Made by a program: the position numbers and the translations under genes | Notes under the pieces: model-generated | What the model was told of the DNA's origin: nothing | Database searches by the model: none | The model's input: only the letters and a program-made list of their open reading frames with translations | Shown: one piece after another, positions 51,292-59,875 of the stretch | Position numbering within the stretch: the stretch's first letter is position 1 | Layout of the letters: every line of letters starts with the position of its first letter | DNA from: Metaruminococcus_A gallistercoris | GTDB lineage: Bacteria > Bacillota > Clostridia > Oscillospirales > Ruminococcaceae | DNA length: 62,638 bases | Assembly (NCBI GenBank): GCA_904394975.1 | Contig: CAJFNQ010000027.1 | Coordinates: 1 to 62,638 of the forward strand | Direction of reading: 5' to 3'

Positions 51292-52107
51292 ATGCAAAAT
51301 TCCATGGCCGGATGGCTGATCGTGACCGATATGGACGGCACGCTTTTAACCACGGATAAACATATTTCAAAAGAAAATTTAGAAGCGATTGATCGTTTCC
51401 GTTCTGAAGGCGGAAAGTTTACTGTTGCGACCGGCCGGTCGATTCCATCGTTGGAACATTATGTTGAAGAACTGAAATTGGACACACCGACAATTTTGTA
51501 TAATGGCGGTGCGGTTTATGATTATAAAAGCCGCAAAATGCTCTGGCATTCTCTTTTGAACCAGACGGCACGCGCGTATCTTCAGGATGTTTATGACCGG
51601 TTCCCTTCGGTCGGCATTGAAATTCTAATGGAAGACTGCATTTACGTTGTGCGTTTGAACGATATCGTATCCAAACATCTGGATACAGAAAAACTCGCTT
51701 ACGTCATTACAACGTTGGATGAGGTTCCTAAAGATGGTTGGTTCAAGGCACTTTTCGCATTGCAGCCTTCTGAAATGGATGAGTTTGAATCGTATCTTCT
51801 TTCGAAGGGATATCCGGATGTAACTTTTGTCCGTTCCTTTACCCATTATTTCGAAATGCTTCCAGAGGGGTGTTCCAAGGGCGGCGCGCTTAAGCATCTT
51901 TCTGCATTTACCGGCGTTCCGGTGGATCACATTGTTGCCATTGGTGATTATTACAATGATTATGAGATGATTCGCAAAGCGGGCATTGGTGTTACAGTTG
52001 AAAATGCGCCTCAAGAACTTAAGGACATTGCCAGAATGGTTGTCTGCTGTAACGATGATCATGCGCTGGCCGATTTGATTGAGAAACTGGAGCAAATGGT
52101 TTGTTGA
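51292..52107 (+). CDS. Cof-type HAD-IIB hydrolase
   Basis: A 271-residue phosphatase-type protein. Motif I is VTDMDGTLLTTD (about residues 11-22), motif II TVATGRS, and motif IV GDYYNDYEMI with LPEGCSKGGALKHL just before it, carrying the motif III Lys. The IIB cap lies between about 85 and 185. Substrates are usually sugar phosphates or nucleotides and cannot be assigned. ATG 51292 behind GGGGGT is preferred over TTG 51280. Confidence 0.88.
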   Translation: MQNSMAGWLIVTDMDGTLLTTDKHISKENLEAIDRFRSEGGKFTVATGRSIPSLEHYVEELKLDTPTILYNGGAVYDYKSRKMLWHSLLNQTARAYLQDVYDRFPSVGIEILMEDCIYVVRLNDIVSKHLDTEKLAYVITTLDEVPKDGWFKALFALQPSEMDEFESYLLSKGYPDVTFVRSFTHYFEMLPEGCSKGGALKHLSAFTGVPVDHIVAIGDYYNDYEMIRKAGIGVTVENAPQELKDIARMVVCCNDDHALADLIEKLEQMVC

Positions 52108-52172
52108 TCCCAGGGTAGGAGCCCTGTTCAAATAAGGTAAATCTTAGCAAAAATAACATTGGAGGTTTTATT

Positions 52173-53012
52173 ATGGATCTGGCTACAAAAAAAGAGCTGA
52201 TGAAGACTGCCTGTAAGGTGAGAATGGGCATCATCGAAGCAGTGTTCAATGCAAAATCGGGTCATCCGGGCGGTTCCCTTTCTATCGCTGACCTGCTGAC
52301 CTACCTGTACTTCAAGGAGATGAAGGTCGATCCGAAAAATCCGAAATGGGAAGATAGAGATCGTCTGGTCCTTTCCAAAGGTCATACGGCTCCTGGCCTT
52401 TATTCGGTTCTTGCTCAGAAAGGTTATTTCCCGGAAGAAGAACTCAAAGGACTCCGTCAGGTTGGCCGCATGCTCCAGGGCCATCCGGATATGAAAACCA
52501 TTCCGGGCATTGATATGAGCAGTGGTTCTCTTGGTCAGGGAATTTCTGTTGCCTGCGGTATGGCGCTTTCCGGTAAGATTTCAAACAAAGACTACCGTGT
52601 ATTTACCATTCTTGGCGATGGTGAGATTCAGGAAGGACAGGTTTGGGAAGCTGCAATGTTCGCTGGGTTCCGCAAACTGGATAACCTGATCGCGATTGTG
52701 GATAACAATGGCCTTCAGATTGACGGAAAGATCGACGATGTCAACTCTCCGTATCCGATCGACGAGAAATTCAAAGCCTTTAACTGGCATGTAATCAATC
52801 TGGACGATGCGCATGATTTTGATAAGATTGAGGCAGCGTTCAAAGAAGCTGAGAGCGTAACCGACAAACCGGTTGTAATCGTTCAGAAGAGCGTAAAAGG
52901 CAAAGGCGTTTCCTTTATGGAAAACAATGCTGCATGGCATGGCAGCGCACCGAACGCAGAGCAGTATGAGCAGGCAATGTCTGAACTGAAAGCTGCATAT
53001 GAAGCAATCTGA
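52173..53012 (+). CDS. Transketolase, N-terminal (TPP-binding) subunit
   Basis: A 279-residue half of a split transketolase, moving two-carbon units between sugar phosphates in the pentose phosphate pathway. The pyrophosphate-binding part includes SGHPGGSLSIADLL, LSKGHTAPGLYSVLA, GSLGQGISVACGMALSGK and GDGEIQEGQVWEAAMF with VDNNGLQIDG. SD GGAGG precedes ATG. The C-terminal half is encoded 73 bases downstream. Separate subunits are common in Clostridia. Confidence 0.95.
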   Translation: MDLATKKELMKTACKVRMGIIEAVFNAKSGHPGGSLSIADLLTYLYFKEMKVDPKNPKWEDRDRLVLSKGHTAPGLYSVLAQKGYFPEEELKGLRQVGRMLQGHPDMKTIPGIDMSSGSLGQGISVACGMALSGKISNKDYRVFTILGDGEIQEGQVWEAAMFAGFRKLDNLIAIVDNNGLQIDGKIDDVNSPYPIDEKFKAFNWHVINLDDAHDFDKIEAAFKEAESVTDKPVVIVQKSVKGKGVSFMENNAAWHGSAPNAEQYEQAMSELKAAYEAI

Positions 53013-53085
53013 ATTGCGTAAGTTCCGGTTGATCGTTTTCCTTTATTTTAAACAATATACCATCTCGGTAATGGAGGGTTTTTGA

Positions 53086-54036
53086 ATGAGCGAAGTAGTA
53101 AAAAAAGCGACCAGACAGAGCTACGGTGAAGCGTTGGCTGAATTGGCCGATAAATATGAAAACCTTGTCGTTCTTGACGCAGACCTTGCGCGTGCGACTC
53201 AGACTCAGGTGTTTTGGAAAAAATGCCCTGAGCGTTTCTTTGACTGCGGTATCGCAGAAGCAAATATGATGGGTATTGCCGCTGGTATGGCAGCAACCGG
53301 TAAAATTCCGTTTGCGAGCACATTTGCGATGTTTGCAGCCGGCCGTGCGTTTGAAATCGTACGCAACTCCATCGGTTATCCTCATTTGAACGTTAAAATC
53401 GGTGCTACCCATGCCGGTATTTCCGTTGGTGAAGACGGCGCGACCCATCAGTGCAACGAAGACATCGCGCTTATGCGCACCATCCCGGGCATGACCATCA
53501 TCAACCCGGCAGATGACACCGAAGCAAAAGCGGCTGTTGCAGCTGCCTGTGAGATCGACGGACCGGTTTATCTCCGTTTTGGACGTCTTGCTACCCCGAT
53601 CTTTAACGATCCGGCTACCTATAAGTTTGAACTTGGCAAAGGCATCGAGCTGAAAGCTGGCAAGGATGTTACCATCATTGCAACCGGCTTGATGGTCAAC
53701 GAGTCGGTTGAGGCTGCGAAAGCACTTGCTGAGGAAGGAATTGATGCTCGTGTCATCAATATCCATACCATTAAACCGATTGATAAAGAGATCATCATCA
53801 AAGCGGCCCAGGAAACCGGTTTGATCATCACCGCGGAAGAACACAGCGTTATCGGCGGCCTTGGTTCTGCTGTTGCGGATGTTGTCTGCGAAAGCTGCCC
53901 GGTTCCGGTCATTAAAGTTGGCGTGAACGACGAGTTTGGTAAATCCGGCCCGGCTGTTCAGCTGCTGAAAAAATATGGCCTGTGTGCAGAAAATATTGCA
54001 GAGACTGTTAAAAAATCCATGTCTCTTAAAAAATAA
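53086..54036 (+). CDS. Transketolase, C-terminal (Pyr) subunit
   Basis: A 316-residue partner of the preceding gene. The Pyr domain starts with RQSYGEALAELADKYENLVV and contains FDCGIAEANMMGIAAGMAATG (the catalytic Glu of transketolases) and HAGISVGEDGATHQ. The C-terminal domain (about 190-316) includes DVTIIATGLMVNESVEAAKAL and TAEEHSVIGGLG. SD GGAGGG precedes ATG. The cluster ends at a terminator 17 bases after it. Confidence 0.95.
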   Translation: MSEVVKKATRQSYGEALAELADKYENLVVLDADLARATQTQVFWKKCPERFFDCGIAEANMMGIAAGMAATGKIPFASTFAMFAAGRAFEIVRNSIGYPHLNVKIGATHAGISVGEDGATHQCNEDIALMRTIPGMTIINPADDTEAKAAVAAACEIDGPVYLRFGRLATPIFNDPATYKFELGKGIELKAGKDVTIIATGLMVNESVEAAKALAEEGIDARVINIHTIKPIDKEIIIKAAQETGLIITAEEHSVIGGLGSAVADVVCESCPVPVIKVGVNDEFGKSGPAVQLLKKYGLCAENIAETVKKSMSLKK

Positions 54037-54053
54037 GCAATAAAGCTTTTTGG

Positions 54054-54082
54054 AATCCCCGGCAATCTGCCGGGGATTTTTT
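54054..54082 (+). terminator. Terminator of the miaB-transketolase cluster
   Basis: AATCCCCGGCA pairs with TGCCGGGGATT over ATC and is followed by a run of T residues. Confidence 0.92.
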
Positions 54083-54319
54083 TATCTCCTATAAATTCAG
54101 AGTCAGAGGCAAACCCAAGGTTAGGCGAAGCGTTTTTGAAAGTCTGTATTTTAAAATCATTTTTAGTTGAACTAGTTTATGGCAAAAGAGTTTCAATGCT
54201 TCATGTATCTTGAGCTGATTCAGTTGACTGATTGGCACGTCTATTTTCCAACTTTCCCGAATAAGAATAAAGCAAAAGACTTTGTCTTTTATCGGAAAAT
54301 CATATTCAGGAGAAACAAC

Positions 54320-55273
54320 ATGGAAAATCAGATCGATTATCATGAATTTCGCAGACAGAAAAAGGAAGACTTTCCCGAAAAGGGAGAAAAGCAAGGCGGT
54401 TTTTGGAGCTTATTTGCGGCAGAAATGATTCTTGTTCTGCTGACCGCAATTATTCTTTTGGTGATCAATATTTGCTCTCCTCATGCTTTGGATGAAGTGA
54501 AAATCTTTTTAAAAAACCAAATTTTAGGTGATAAGGGAATCACTCAAACGGTTGAAGATGTGTTTCAAGATGTAACCGGATTTTTAACCGAGAGCGGCTC
54601 GAATAGCACCTCCTCCGGTTCCGAAGATGCCAGCGCTTCCGACTCTGATCAGTCTGCTTCTTCGTCCGAATCAGACGAAGGGTCTTCTGATTCGTCATCT
54701 GGTTCTTCTGAAGATTCATCATCGGCTTCAGCGCTTCAAACAACATCTGTATCGGAAAGTGCGCTTTTTCCCTACGGAATGGGAATGGGTGGTGAAGAGA
54801 ACCCGCTTCCGCTCAGCATTGAATCTCCCGTTTTGGGAGAATCATCCAAACAAACCAGCCAAGAGGATGTTGTTCCCATCCATGGAACGCTCAGTTGTGG
54901 TTATGGCTACCGGATTCACCCCATTACCGGTTTAGCGGATTTTCATAAGGGAATTGATATTCCCGCAGAAGAAGGTACACCGATTGCTGCATTCCGTTCC
55001 GGCACAGTGGTGCAGGCGCAGGCTTCTGTCAGCTTTGGAAACTTTGTCGCAATCCAGCATGAAAACGGGGTCATCAGCCGGTATGGGCATTGCAGCAGTC
55101 TGAACGTTCAGGTGGGCGATACAGTAAATGCGGGCGATGTGATCGGCTTTGTCGGCAACACCGGTTATTCCACCGGAAACCACTGCCATTTTGACCTTTC
55201 GGTCAACGGTGTTTTCATTAATCCGCTTGATGTGATTCCTTATACTGTGCAGGCTGGTTATGTTACAGTTTGA
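54320..55273 (+). CDS. M23-family peptidase, SpoIVFA-like, membrane-anchored
   Basis: A 317-residue protein with a cytoplasmic N-terminus (1-37), one membrane helix (about 38-60, AAEMILVLLTAIILLVINI in part), a Ser/Asp/Glu-rich extracellular linker (about 95-145) and a C-terminal LytM/M23 domain (about 195-310). Zinc-site residues look complete: FHKGIDI, YGHCSS and NHCHFDL. The next gene, overlapping by 14 bases, encodes an M50 protease. This pairing resembles spoIVFA-spoIVFB of sporulating Firmicutes, where SpoIVFA holds the protease in check. ATG 54320 with CAGGAG is preferred over a long upstream extension. Confidence 0.85.
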   Translation: MENQIDYHEFRRQKKEDFPEKGEKQGGFWSLFAAEMILVLLTAIILLVINICSPHALDEVKIFLKNQILGDKGITQTVEDVFQDVTGFLTESGSNSTSSGSEDASASDSDQSASSSESDEGSSDSSSGSSEDSSSASALQTTSVSESALFPYGMGMGGEENPLPLSIESPVLGESSKQTSQEDVVPIHGTLSCGYGYRIHPITGLADFHKGIDIPAEEGTPIAAFRSGTVVQAQASVSFGNFVAIQHENGVISRYGHCSSLNVQVGDTVNAGDVIGFVGNTGYSTGNHCHFDLSVNGVFINPLDVIPYTVQAGYVTV

Positions 55274-55853
55274 GCTTTTCGGCATAAAAGTAAGGCTTTC
55301 ATTCCTGTTTTTTGCCGTGGTGACCATTTATCTGCTTTTGGACGAGAGCGGCTATGGTTATTGCGGAGTTCTCGCTGTGTTTTCACACGAACTTGGGCAT
55401 GTGATTGCTTATTTTCTGGTAGGGGAACGCCCTAAGGCACTTTCTTTTTCGGTGGAAGGCATGCGTATTACAGCTTCTGAACGCTATCTCACCCCCGGCA
55501 AAGATATTTTTGCGCTTTCCGCAGGGTGCCTTGTTAATTTTATTCTGTTCGCTGTTGGAATTTACGGAAACAAAACGGGTGATTTTACTCAACTTGCGTT
55601 TACACAGCTTTTTATCGGGATTTTTAACGCGCTGCCCATTGGTGCGTTGGATGGAGGGATGATCCTAAAGCGTCTGCTCCTTGCTTTTCTTCCTATTAAG
55701 GCGGCGTTTCTCATCTCCAAAATAGTATCGTGGGCAGTTCTTTTACCGCTGTTTGGCTGTTCGGTTTATCTGCTTGTTTCCGCGCATAACATCACACTGT
55801 TTGTTACATCACTGTTTTTACTAGTCAATTTAATCACCGATCAGCAGGTTTAA
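55260..55853 (+). CDS. M50 site-2 protease, SpoIVFB-like
   Basis: A 197-residue intramembrane metalloprotease. The zinc motif HELGH is near residue 43 and the third ligand lies in NALPIGALDGG (about 125). Five or so membrane segments are visible. It is short and lacks the C-terminal CBS domain of B. subtilis SpoIVFB, which processes pro-sigma-K. The overlap with the M23 gene suggests a coupled complex. The sporulation role is inferred from context. Confidence 0.85.
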   Translation: MLQFELFGIKVRLSFLFFAVVTIYLLLDESGYGYCGVLAVFSHELGHVIAYFLVGERPKALSFSVEGMRITASERYLTPGKDIFALSAGCLVNFILFAVGIYGNKTGDFTQLAFTQLFIGIFNALPIGALDGGMILKRLLLAFLPIKAAFLISKIVSWAVLLPLFGCSVYLLVSAHNITLFVTSLFLLVNLITDQQV

Positions 55854-55854
55854 T

Positions 55855-55883
55855 TTGCAATCGGACGGGGAATGGGGTACAAT
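55855..55883 (+). promoter_or_regulatory. Promoter of the radical-SAM pair
   Basis: TTGCAA (55855-55860), a 17-base spacer and TACAAT (55878-55883), 30 bases before the next ATG. It overlaps the end of the M50 gene. Confidence 0.65.
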
Positions 55884-55912
55884 ACTAGTATCTCATTTTT
55901 TAGGAGGAAATC

Positions 55913-57766
55913 ATGTCCGAACAGTTGAGAGAACAGGTGGAACGGTATCTGCTTGAAGTGCAGAAACCCGCGCGTTATGTCGGCGGAGAACTGCATCAGG
56001 TGGTAAAGGATCCTGCGGCGGTGGATGTTCGTTTTGCCTTTTGTTTTCCGGATGTATACGAGGTTGGCATGTCCCACCTCGGCATGAAAATTTTATATTC
56101 GTCTTTGAATGAACTCCCGTTTGTCTGGTGCGAGCGCTGCTTTGCCCCCTGGACGGATTTTGAAGCGGTAATGGCGGAACACCACATCCCGCTTTATTCA
56201 TTGGAAAGCTTTACTCCGCTGAGTGAATTCGATATCATCGGGTTTACGTTGCAGTATGAGCTGAGCTACACCAATCTGCTTCAGATGCTTTCTTTGGGCG
56301 GTGTACCGCTTCTCGCATCAGAACGCACCGGGCTTGAGAATCTGGTCATTGCCGGCGGTCCGTGCGCCTGCAATCCGGAACCGCTCTGTGATTTTGTGGA
56401 TATTTTCTGCTTGGGCGAAGGGGAACAACAGTTAAACGACCTTGTTACTCTGTACCGACAGGCAAAACAATTCGGCATGAGCAAAAAAGAATTTCTTCTT
56501 TTGGCTGCCCGTGAGGAGGGAATCTACGTTCCTTCGTTTTATGATGTTTCGTACCATGAAGACGGCACGGTTTGCTCCATTCAGCCCAATGAGGATGTTC
56601 CTGCCCGCATTGTCAAGAAAATTGAACAGAATCTTGATGTTTCTCATTACCCGGATCGTTTTTTGGTGCCTTATATGGAGGTCGTTCACGACCGTGTGAT
56701 GGAAGAGCTCATGCGCGGTTGTATTCGTGGCTGCCGGTTCTGCCAAGCTGGATTTATCTATCGTCCGCTTCGCGAAAAAACGCCGGAAGTCGTCTGCAAA
56801 CAGGCGAGAGCGCTCTGTGATTCCACCGGTTATGAGGAAATTTCGCTTTCCTCGCTTTCTACCAGCGATTACAGCGGAATCGAGCCGCTGTTAGACGAAT
56901 TGCTGACCTTTACGGAAGGGGAGCACATCAACCTGTCTCTGCCTTCTCTGCGCATTGATAATTTTTCGGAAGAACTGCTGGAACGGATCAAGAAGGTCCG
57001 TAAAAGCGGGCTTACATTTGCGCCGGAAGCCGGTACTCAGCGTCTGCGTGATGTCATCAACAAAAACGTCACCGAAGAAGAGGTCATGAATACCTGCCGC
57101 ATCGCGTTTGAGGGCGGATATACATCGGTCAAGCTGTACTTTATGCTCGGCCTCCCCACTGAAACACTGGAGGATGTCGCCGGTATCATTGAACTGGCTC
57201 ACCGCATTCTGGACCTTTATTTTTCACTTCCGAATCGGCCGAAGGGGAAGAAAATCAGCATTTCGGTCAGCGTTTCTACCTTCGTGCCGAAGCCGTTTAC
57301 GCCGTTCCAGTGGGAAGCGCAGGATACGCGTGAGATGGTGACCCAAAAGCAGAAGCATCTGGTTGAGACCATTCGTTCCAGAAAAATCAGCTGTAGCTGG
57401 CACAATGTCAACACCAGCATTCTGGAAGGGGTTCTGGCGCGTGGTGACCGCCGTCTTGGTAAGGTTTTGCTAGACGCGTGGAAGATGGGCTGCCATTTTG
57501 ACAGCTGGGACGAGCTGTTTCACTTTGAAAATTGGCAGAAAGCTTTTGAGCAGAACGGCTTGACCATGGAGTTTTATGCCTCTAGAAAGCGCCCATTTGG
57601 TGAGATTTTCCCGTGGAGCCATTTGGATTTCGGCGTAACCGAAGAATTTTTGCGCCGGGAAAATGAAAAGGCGCATCGTTTTGAAACAACGCCGAACTGC
57701 CGCCAGCACTGTTCCGGCTGCGGCGCAAACCGTTTGATGGAAGGGGGCCGCTGCAGTGTTCATTGA
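55913..57766 (+). CDS. B12-binding-like radical SAM protein (TIGR03960 family)
   Basis: A 617-residue protein. The N-terminal region (about 1-200) resembles a cobalamin-binding domain (FCFPDVYEVGMSHLGMK, AGGPCACNPEPLCDFVD). The radical-SAM cluster is MRGCIRGCRFCQAGF (about residues 263-277), followed by SLSSLSTSDYSGI and LTFAPEAGTQRLRDVIN. A C-terminal Cys cluster NCRQHCSGCGAN lies near the end. SD AGGAGG precedes ATG. It overlaps the DUF2344 gene, its usual partner. The reaction is unknown. Confidence 0.9.
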   Translation: MSEQLREQVERYLLEVQKPARYVGGELHQVVKDPAAVDVRFAFCFPDVYEVGMSHLGMKILYSSLNELPFVWCERCFAPWTDFEAVMAEHHIPLYSLESFTPLSEFDIIGFTLQYELSYTNLLQMLSLGGVPLLASERTGLENLVIAGGPCACNPEPLCDFVDIFCLGEGEQQLNDLVTLYRQAKQFGMSKKEFLLLAAREEGIYVPSFYDVSYHEDGTVCSIQPNEDVPARIVKKIEQNLDVSHYPDRFLVPYMEVVHDRVMEELMRGCIRGCRFCQAGFIYRPLREKTPEVVCKQARALCDSTGYEEISLSSLSTSDYSGIEPLLDELLTFTEGEHINLSLPSLRIDNFSEELLERIKKVRKSGLTFAPEAGTQRLRDVINKNVTEEEVMNTCRIAFEGGYTSVKLYFMLGLPTETLEDVAGIIELAHRILDLYFSLPNRPKGKKISISVSVSTFVPKPFTPFQWEAQDTREMVTQKQKHLVETIRSRKISCSWHNVNTSILEGVLARGDRRLGKVLLDAWKMGCHFDSWDELFHFENWQKAFEQNGLTMEFYASRKRPFGEIFPWSHLDFGVTEEFLRRENEKAHRFETTPNCRQHCSGCGANRLMEGGRCSVH

Positions 57767-58412
57767 TTATCGCTTGTTTTACACCAAAACCGGGCGGCTC
57801 AAATACATTTCCCATCTGGATACCAACCGGCTTATGCAGCGCACGCTTAAGCGCAGCGGACTTCCGGTCTGGTACTCGGAAGGGTTTAATCCGCATATCT
57901 ATATCACCTTTGCGCTTCCGCTCGCGCTGGGGCTGGAAAGCGAATATGAGGTGATGGATTTCCGTTTGACGGCGGAACGGCCGGCGAATGAAATCGCCGA
58001 AAAAATTCAGGATTCTTTCCCTGAGGGAATGAAGGTGCTTTCGGTTGCGAAACCGGTGTTGAAGCCGCATGATATCTCATCCGCTTTATTTGAGGTGAAA
58101 CTCATTTCATCTCAGCCCCAGCGATTGCTTGAAGAGTGGAATGCGTTCCTGGACCGTTCTGAGATTCTCACGAAAAAAAAGAGCAAAAAAGGAATGAAAA
58201 CAGTCGATATCCGCCCGGATATTTCTGTGACCGCTTCGGAGATGACAGAAAACGCGTTTTGCCTTTCTCTCGTGCTTCCGGCAGGGCCTGAGAAAAACAT
58301 CAGCCCTTTGCTGGTGCTGGATGCGTTTTCAAAAATCAGTTCTGTTCAGCCTGAGCATACAAGCGTGCTGAAAAAGGCGGTTTATGACAAATCCGGCAAA
58401 CTGTTTCGTTGA
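57756..58412 (+). CDS. TIGR03936 / DUF2344 radical-SAM-associated protein
   Basis: A 218-residue protein starting YRLFYTKTGRLKYISHLDTN and with PVWYSEGFNPHIYITFALPL, the family signature. The start is GTG 57756, inside the end of the radical-SAM gene (11-base overlap), behind AAGGGGG. In many clostridia this pair precedes a ribonuclease G gene and rplU; here glyA follows instead. Function unknown; a tRNA or rRNA modification partner is a common guess but unproven. Confidence 0.88.
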   Translation: MFIDYRLFYTKTGRLKYISHLDTNRLMQRTLKRSGLPVWYSEGFNPHIYITFALPLALGLESEYEVMDFRLTAERPANEIAEKIQDSFPEGMKVLSVAKPVLKPHDISSALFEVKLISSQPQRLLEEWNAFLDRSEILTKKKSKKGMKTVDIRPDISVTASEMTENAFCLSLVLPAGPEKNISPLLVLDAFSKISSVQPEHTSVLKKAVYDKSGKLFR

Positions 58413-58427
58413 TCTTGCCTGATATGA

Positions 58428-58456
58428 TTGATTCTTGCGAAGGAATATCGTATAAT
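58428..58456 (+). promoter_or_regulatory. Promoter of glyA
   Basis: TTGATT (58428-58433), a 17-base spacer and TATAAT (58451-58456), 45 bases before ATG. Confidence 0.75.
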
Positions 58457-58501
58457 GTTTTTAAATAAGATCGTTTCAGCAACATAAGAAGGAGTAGTAA
58501 C

Positions 58502-59752
58502 ATGGAGTTTTCGGTCGAACCAATGGATTATTTGAAAAAGAGCGACGCGGAAGTCGCGCAGGCAATGTCCTCTGAACTTGCACGTCAGCGCCGCAATTTG
58601 GAACTGATCGCAAGTGAAAACATCGTTTCCAAAGAGGTCATGGCTGCAATGGGCAGTGTGCTCACCAACAAGTACGCAGAAGGTTATCCGGGAAAACGGT
58701 ATTACGGCGGCTGTGAGTGTGTGGATGTTGTAGAAAACATCGCCATTGAACGCGCGAAAAAGCTTTTCGGCGCCGAGCACGCAAACGTTCAGCCTCATTC
58801 CGGCGCACAGGCAAATATGGCTGTTTATTTTGCCCTTTTAAAGCCGGGTGATACGGTTCTTGGCATGAGCCTTGCGGACGGCGGTCATCTTACGCATGGT
58901 TCTCCGGTCAATATGTCCGGCTCCTATTATAATTTCGTTTCTTATGGTGTGGATGACGATACTCATACCATCAATTACGATAAACTTTATGCTCTTGCGA
59001 AAGAGCACCGCCCGAAGATGATTGTCGCGGGCGCCAGCGCTTATCCACGCATTATTGATTTCGCCAGACTTTATGAAATCGCCAAAGAGGTTGGCGCTTA
59101 TCTCATGGTCGATATGGCTCATATCGCTGGCCTTGTTGCAGCTGGCCTGCATCCGTCCCCGGTACCGTATGCGGATGTTGTCACAACAACAACACATAAA
59201 ACCCTGCGTGGTCCGCGCGGCGGTATGATTCTCTGCAAAGAAGAATATGCCAAAGCAATCAACAAAGCGGTGTTCCCGGGCACACAGGGCGGCCCGCTAA
59301 TGCATATCATCGCCGCAAAAGCTGTCTGCTTTGGAGAAGCGCTCAAACCGGAGTTTAAGGTTTACCAGCAGCAGATTGTAAACAATGCGCAGGCGCTTGC
59401 AAAATCGCTCATGGCGCATGGGTTTGATCTTGTTTCCGGCGGTACCGATAATCATCTTATGCTCGTTGATCTCCGCAAATCCGGCGTTACCGGTAAAGAG
59501 TTGGAAAAACGGCTGGATGAGGTTTACATCACCGTAAACAAAAACGCCATCCCGAATGACCCGCAGAGCCCGTTCATCACAAGCGGTATTCGCATCGGCA
59601 CTCCTGCGGTTACCAGCCGCGGCCTTGTGGAATCGGATATGGAAAAGATCGGCGAACTGATTGCTCTTGCTGCTTCTCCTGAATTTGAAGCCAAGAAAGA
59701 TTATATTCGCGGTGAAGTGAGCAAAATCTGCGAAGCATACCCGCTTTATTAA
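58502..59752 (+). CDS. glyA: Serine hydroxymethyltransferase
   Basis: A 416-residue PLP enzyme interconverting serine and glycine and loading one-carbon units onto tetrahydrofolate. It has LIASENIVSKEVMAAMGS, YAEGYPGKRYYGGCE, HSGAQANMAVYFALL and the PLP-lysine motif TTTHKTLRGPRGG (about K227). SD AAGGAG precedes ATG. It has its own promoter and terminator. Confidence 0.97.
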   Translation: MEFSVEPMDYLKKSDAEVAQAMSSELARQRRNLELIASENIVSKEVMAAMGSVLTNKYAEGYPGKRYYGGCECVDVVENIAIERAKKLFGAEHANVQPHSGAQANMAVYFALLKPGDTVLGMSLADGGHLTHGSPVNMSGSYYNFVSYGVDDDTHTINYDKLYALAKEHRPKMIVAGASAYPRIIDFARLYEIAKEVGAYLMVDMAHIAGLVAAGLHPSPVPYADVVTTTTHKTLRGPRGGMILCKEEYAKAINKAVFPGTQGGPLMHIIAAKAVCFGEALKPEFKVYQQQIVNNAQALAKSLMAHGFDLVSGGTDNHLMLVDLRKSGVTGKELEKRLDEVYITVNKNAIPNDPQSPFITSGIRIGTPAVTSRGLVESDMEKIGELIALAASPEFEAKKDYIRGEVSKICEAYPLY

Positions 59753-59765
59753 TCGGTATTCAATA

Positions 59766-59799
59766 AAAAATGGCACAGGTTATGACCTGTGCCATTTTT
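59766..59799. terminator. Bidirectional terminator between glyA and rarA
   Basis: AAAAATGGCACAGGT pairs with ACCTGTGCCATTTTT over a TATG loop between convergent genes. Confidence 0.92.
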
Positions 59800-59875
59800 G
59801 TTTATTCGGATGTTTAGCGGTATTTTGTAACCAAAAACAGATGCCTTGGAAACTGTGATTGAAGAGACAGACACA

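Noticed and set aside
54179..54319. 47-residue N-terminal extension of the M23 protein
   Set aside because: The start at 54179 has no SD, whereas ATG 54320 has CAGGAG and gives a normal tail-plus-helix N-terminus.
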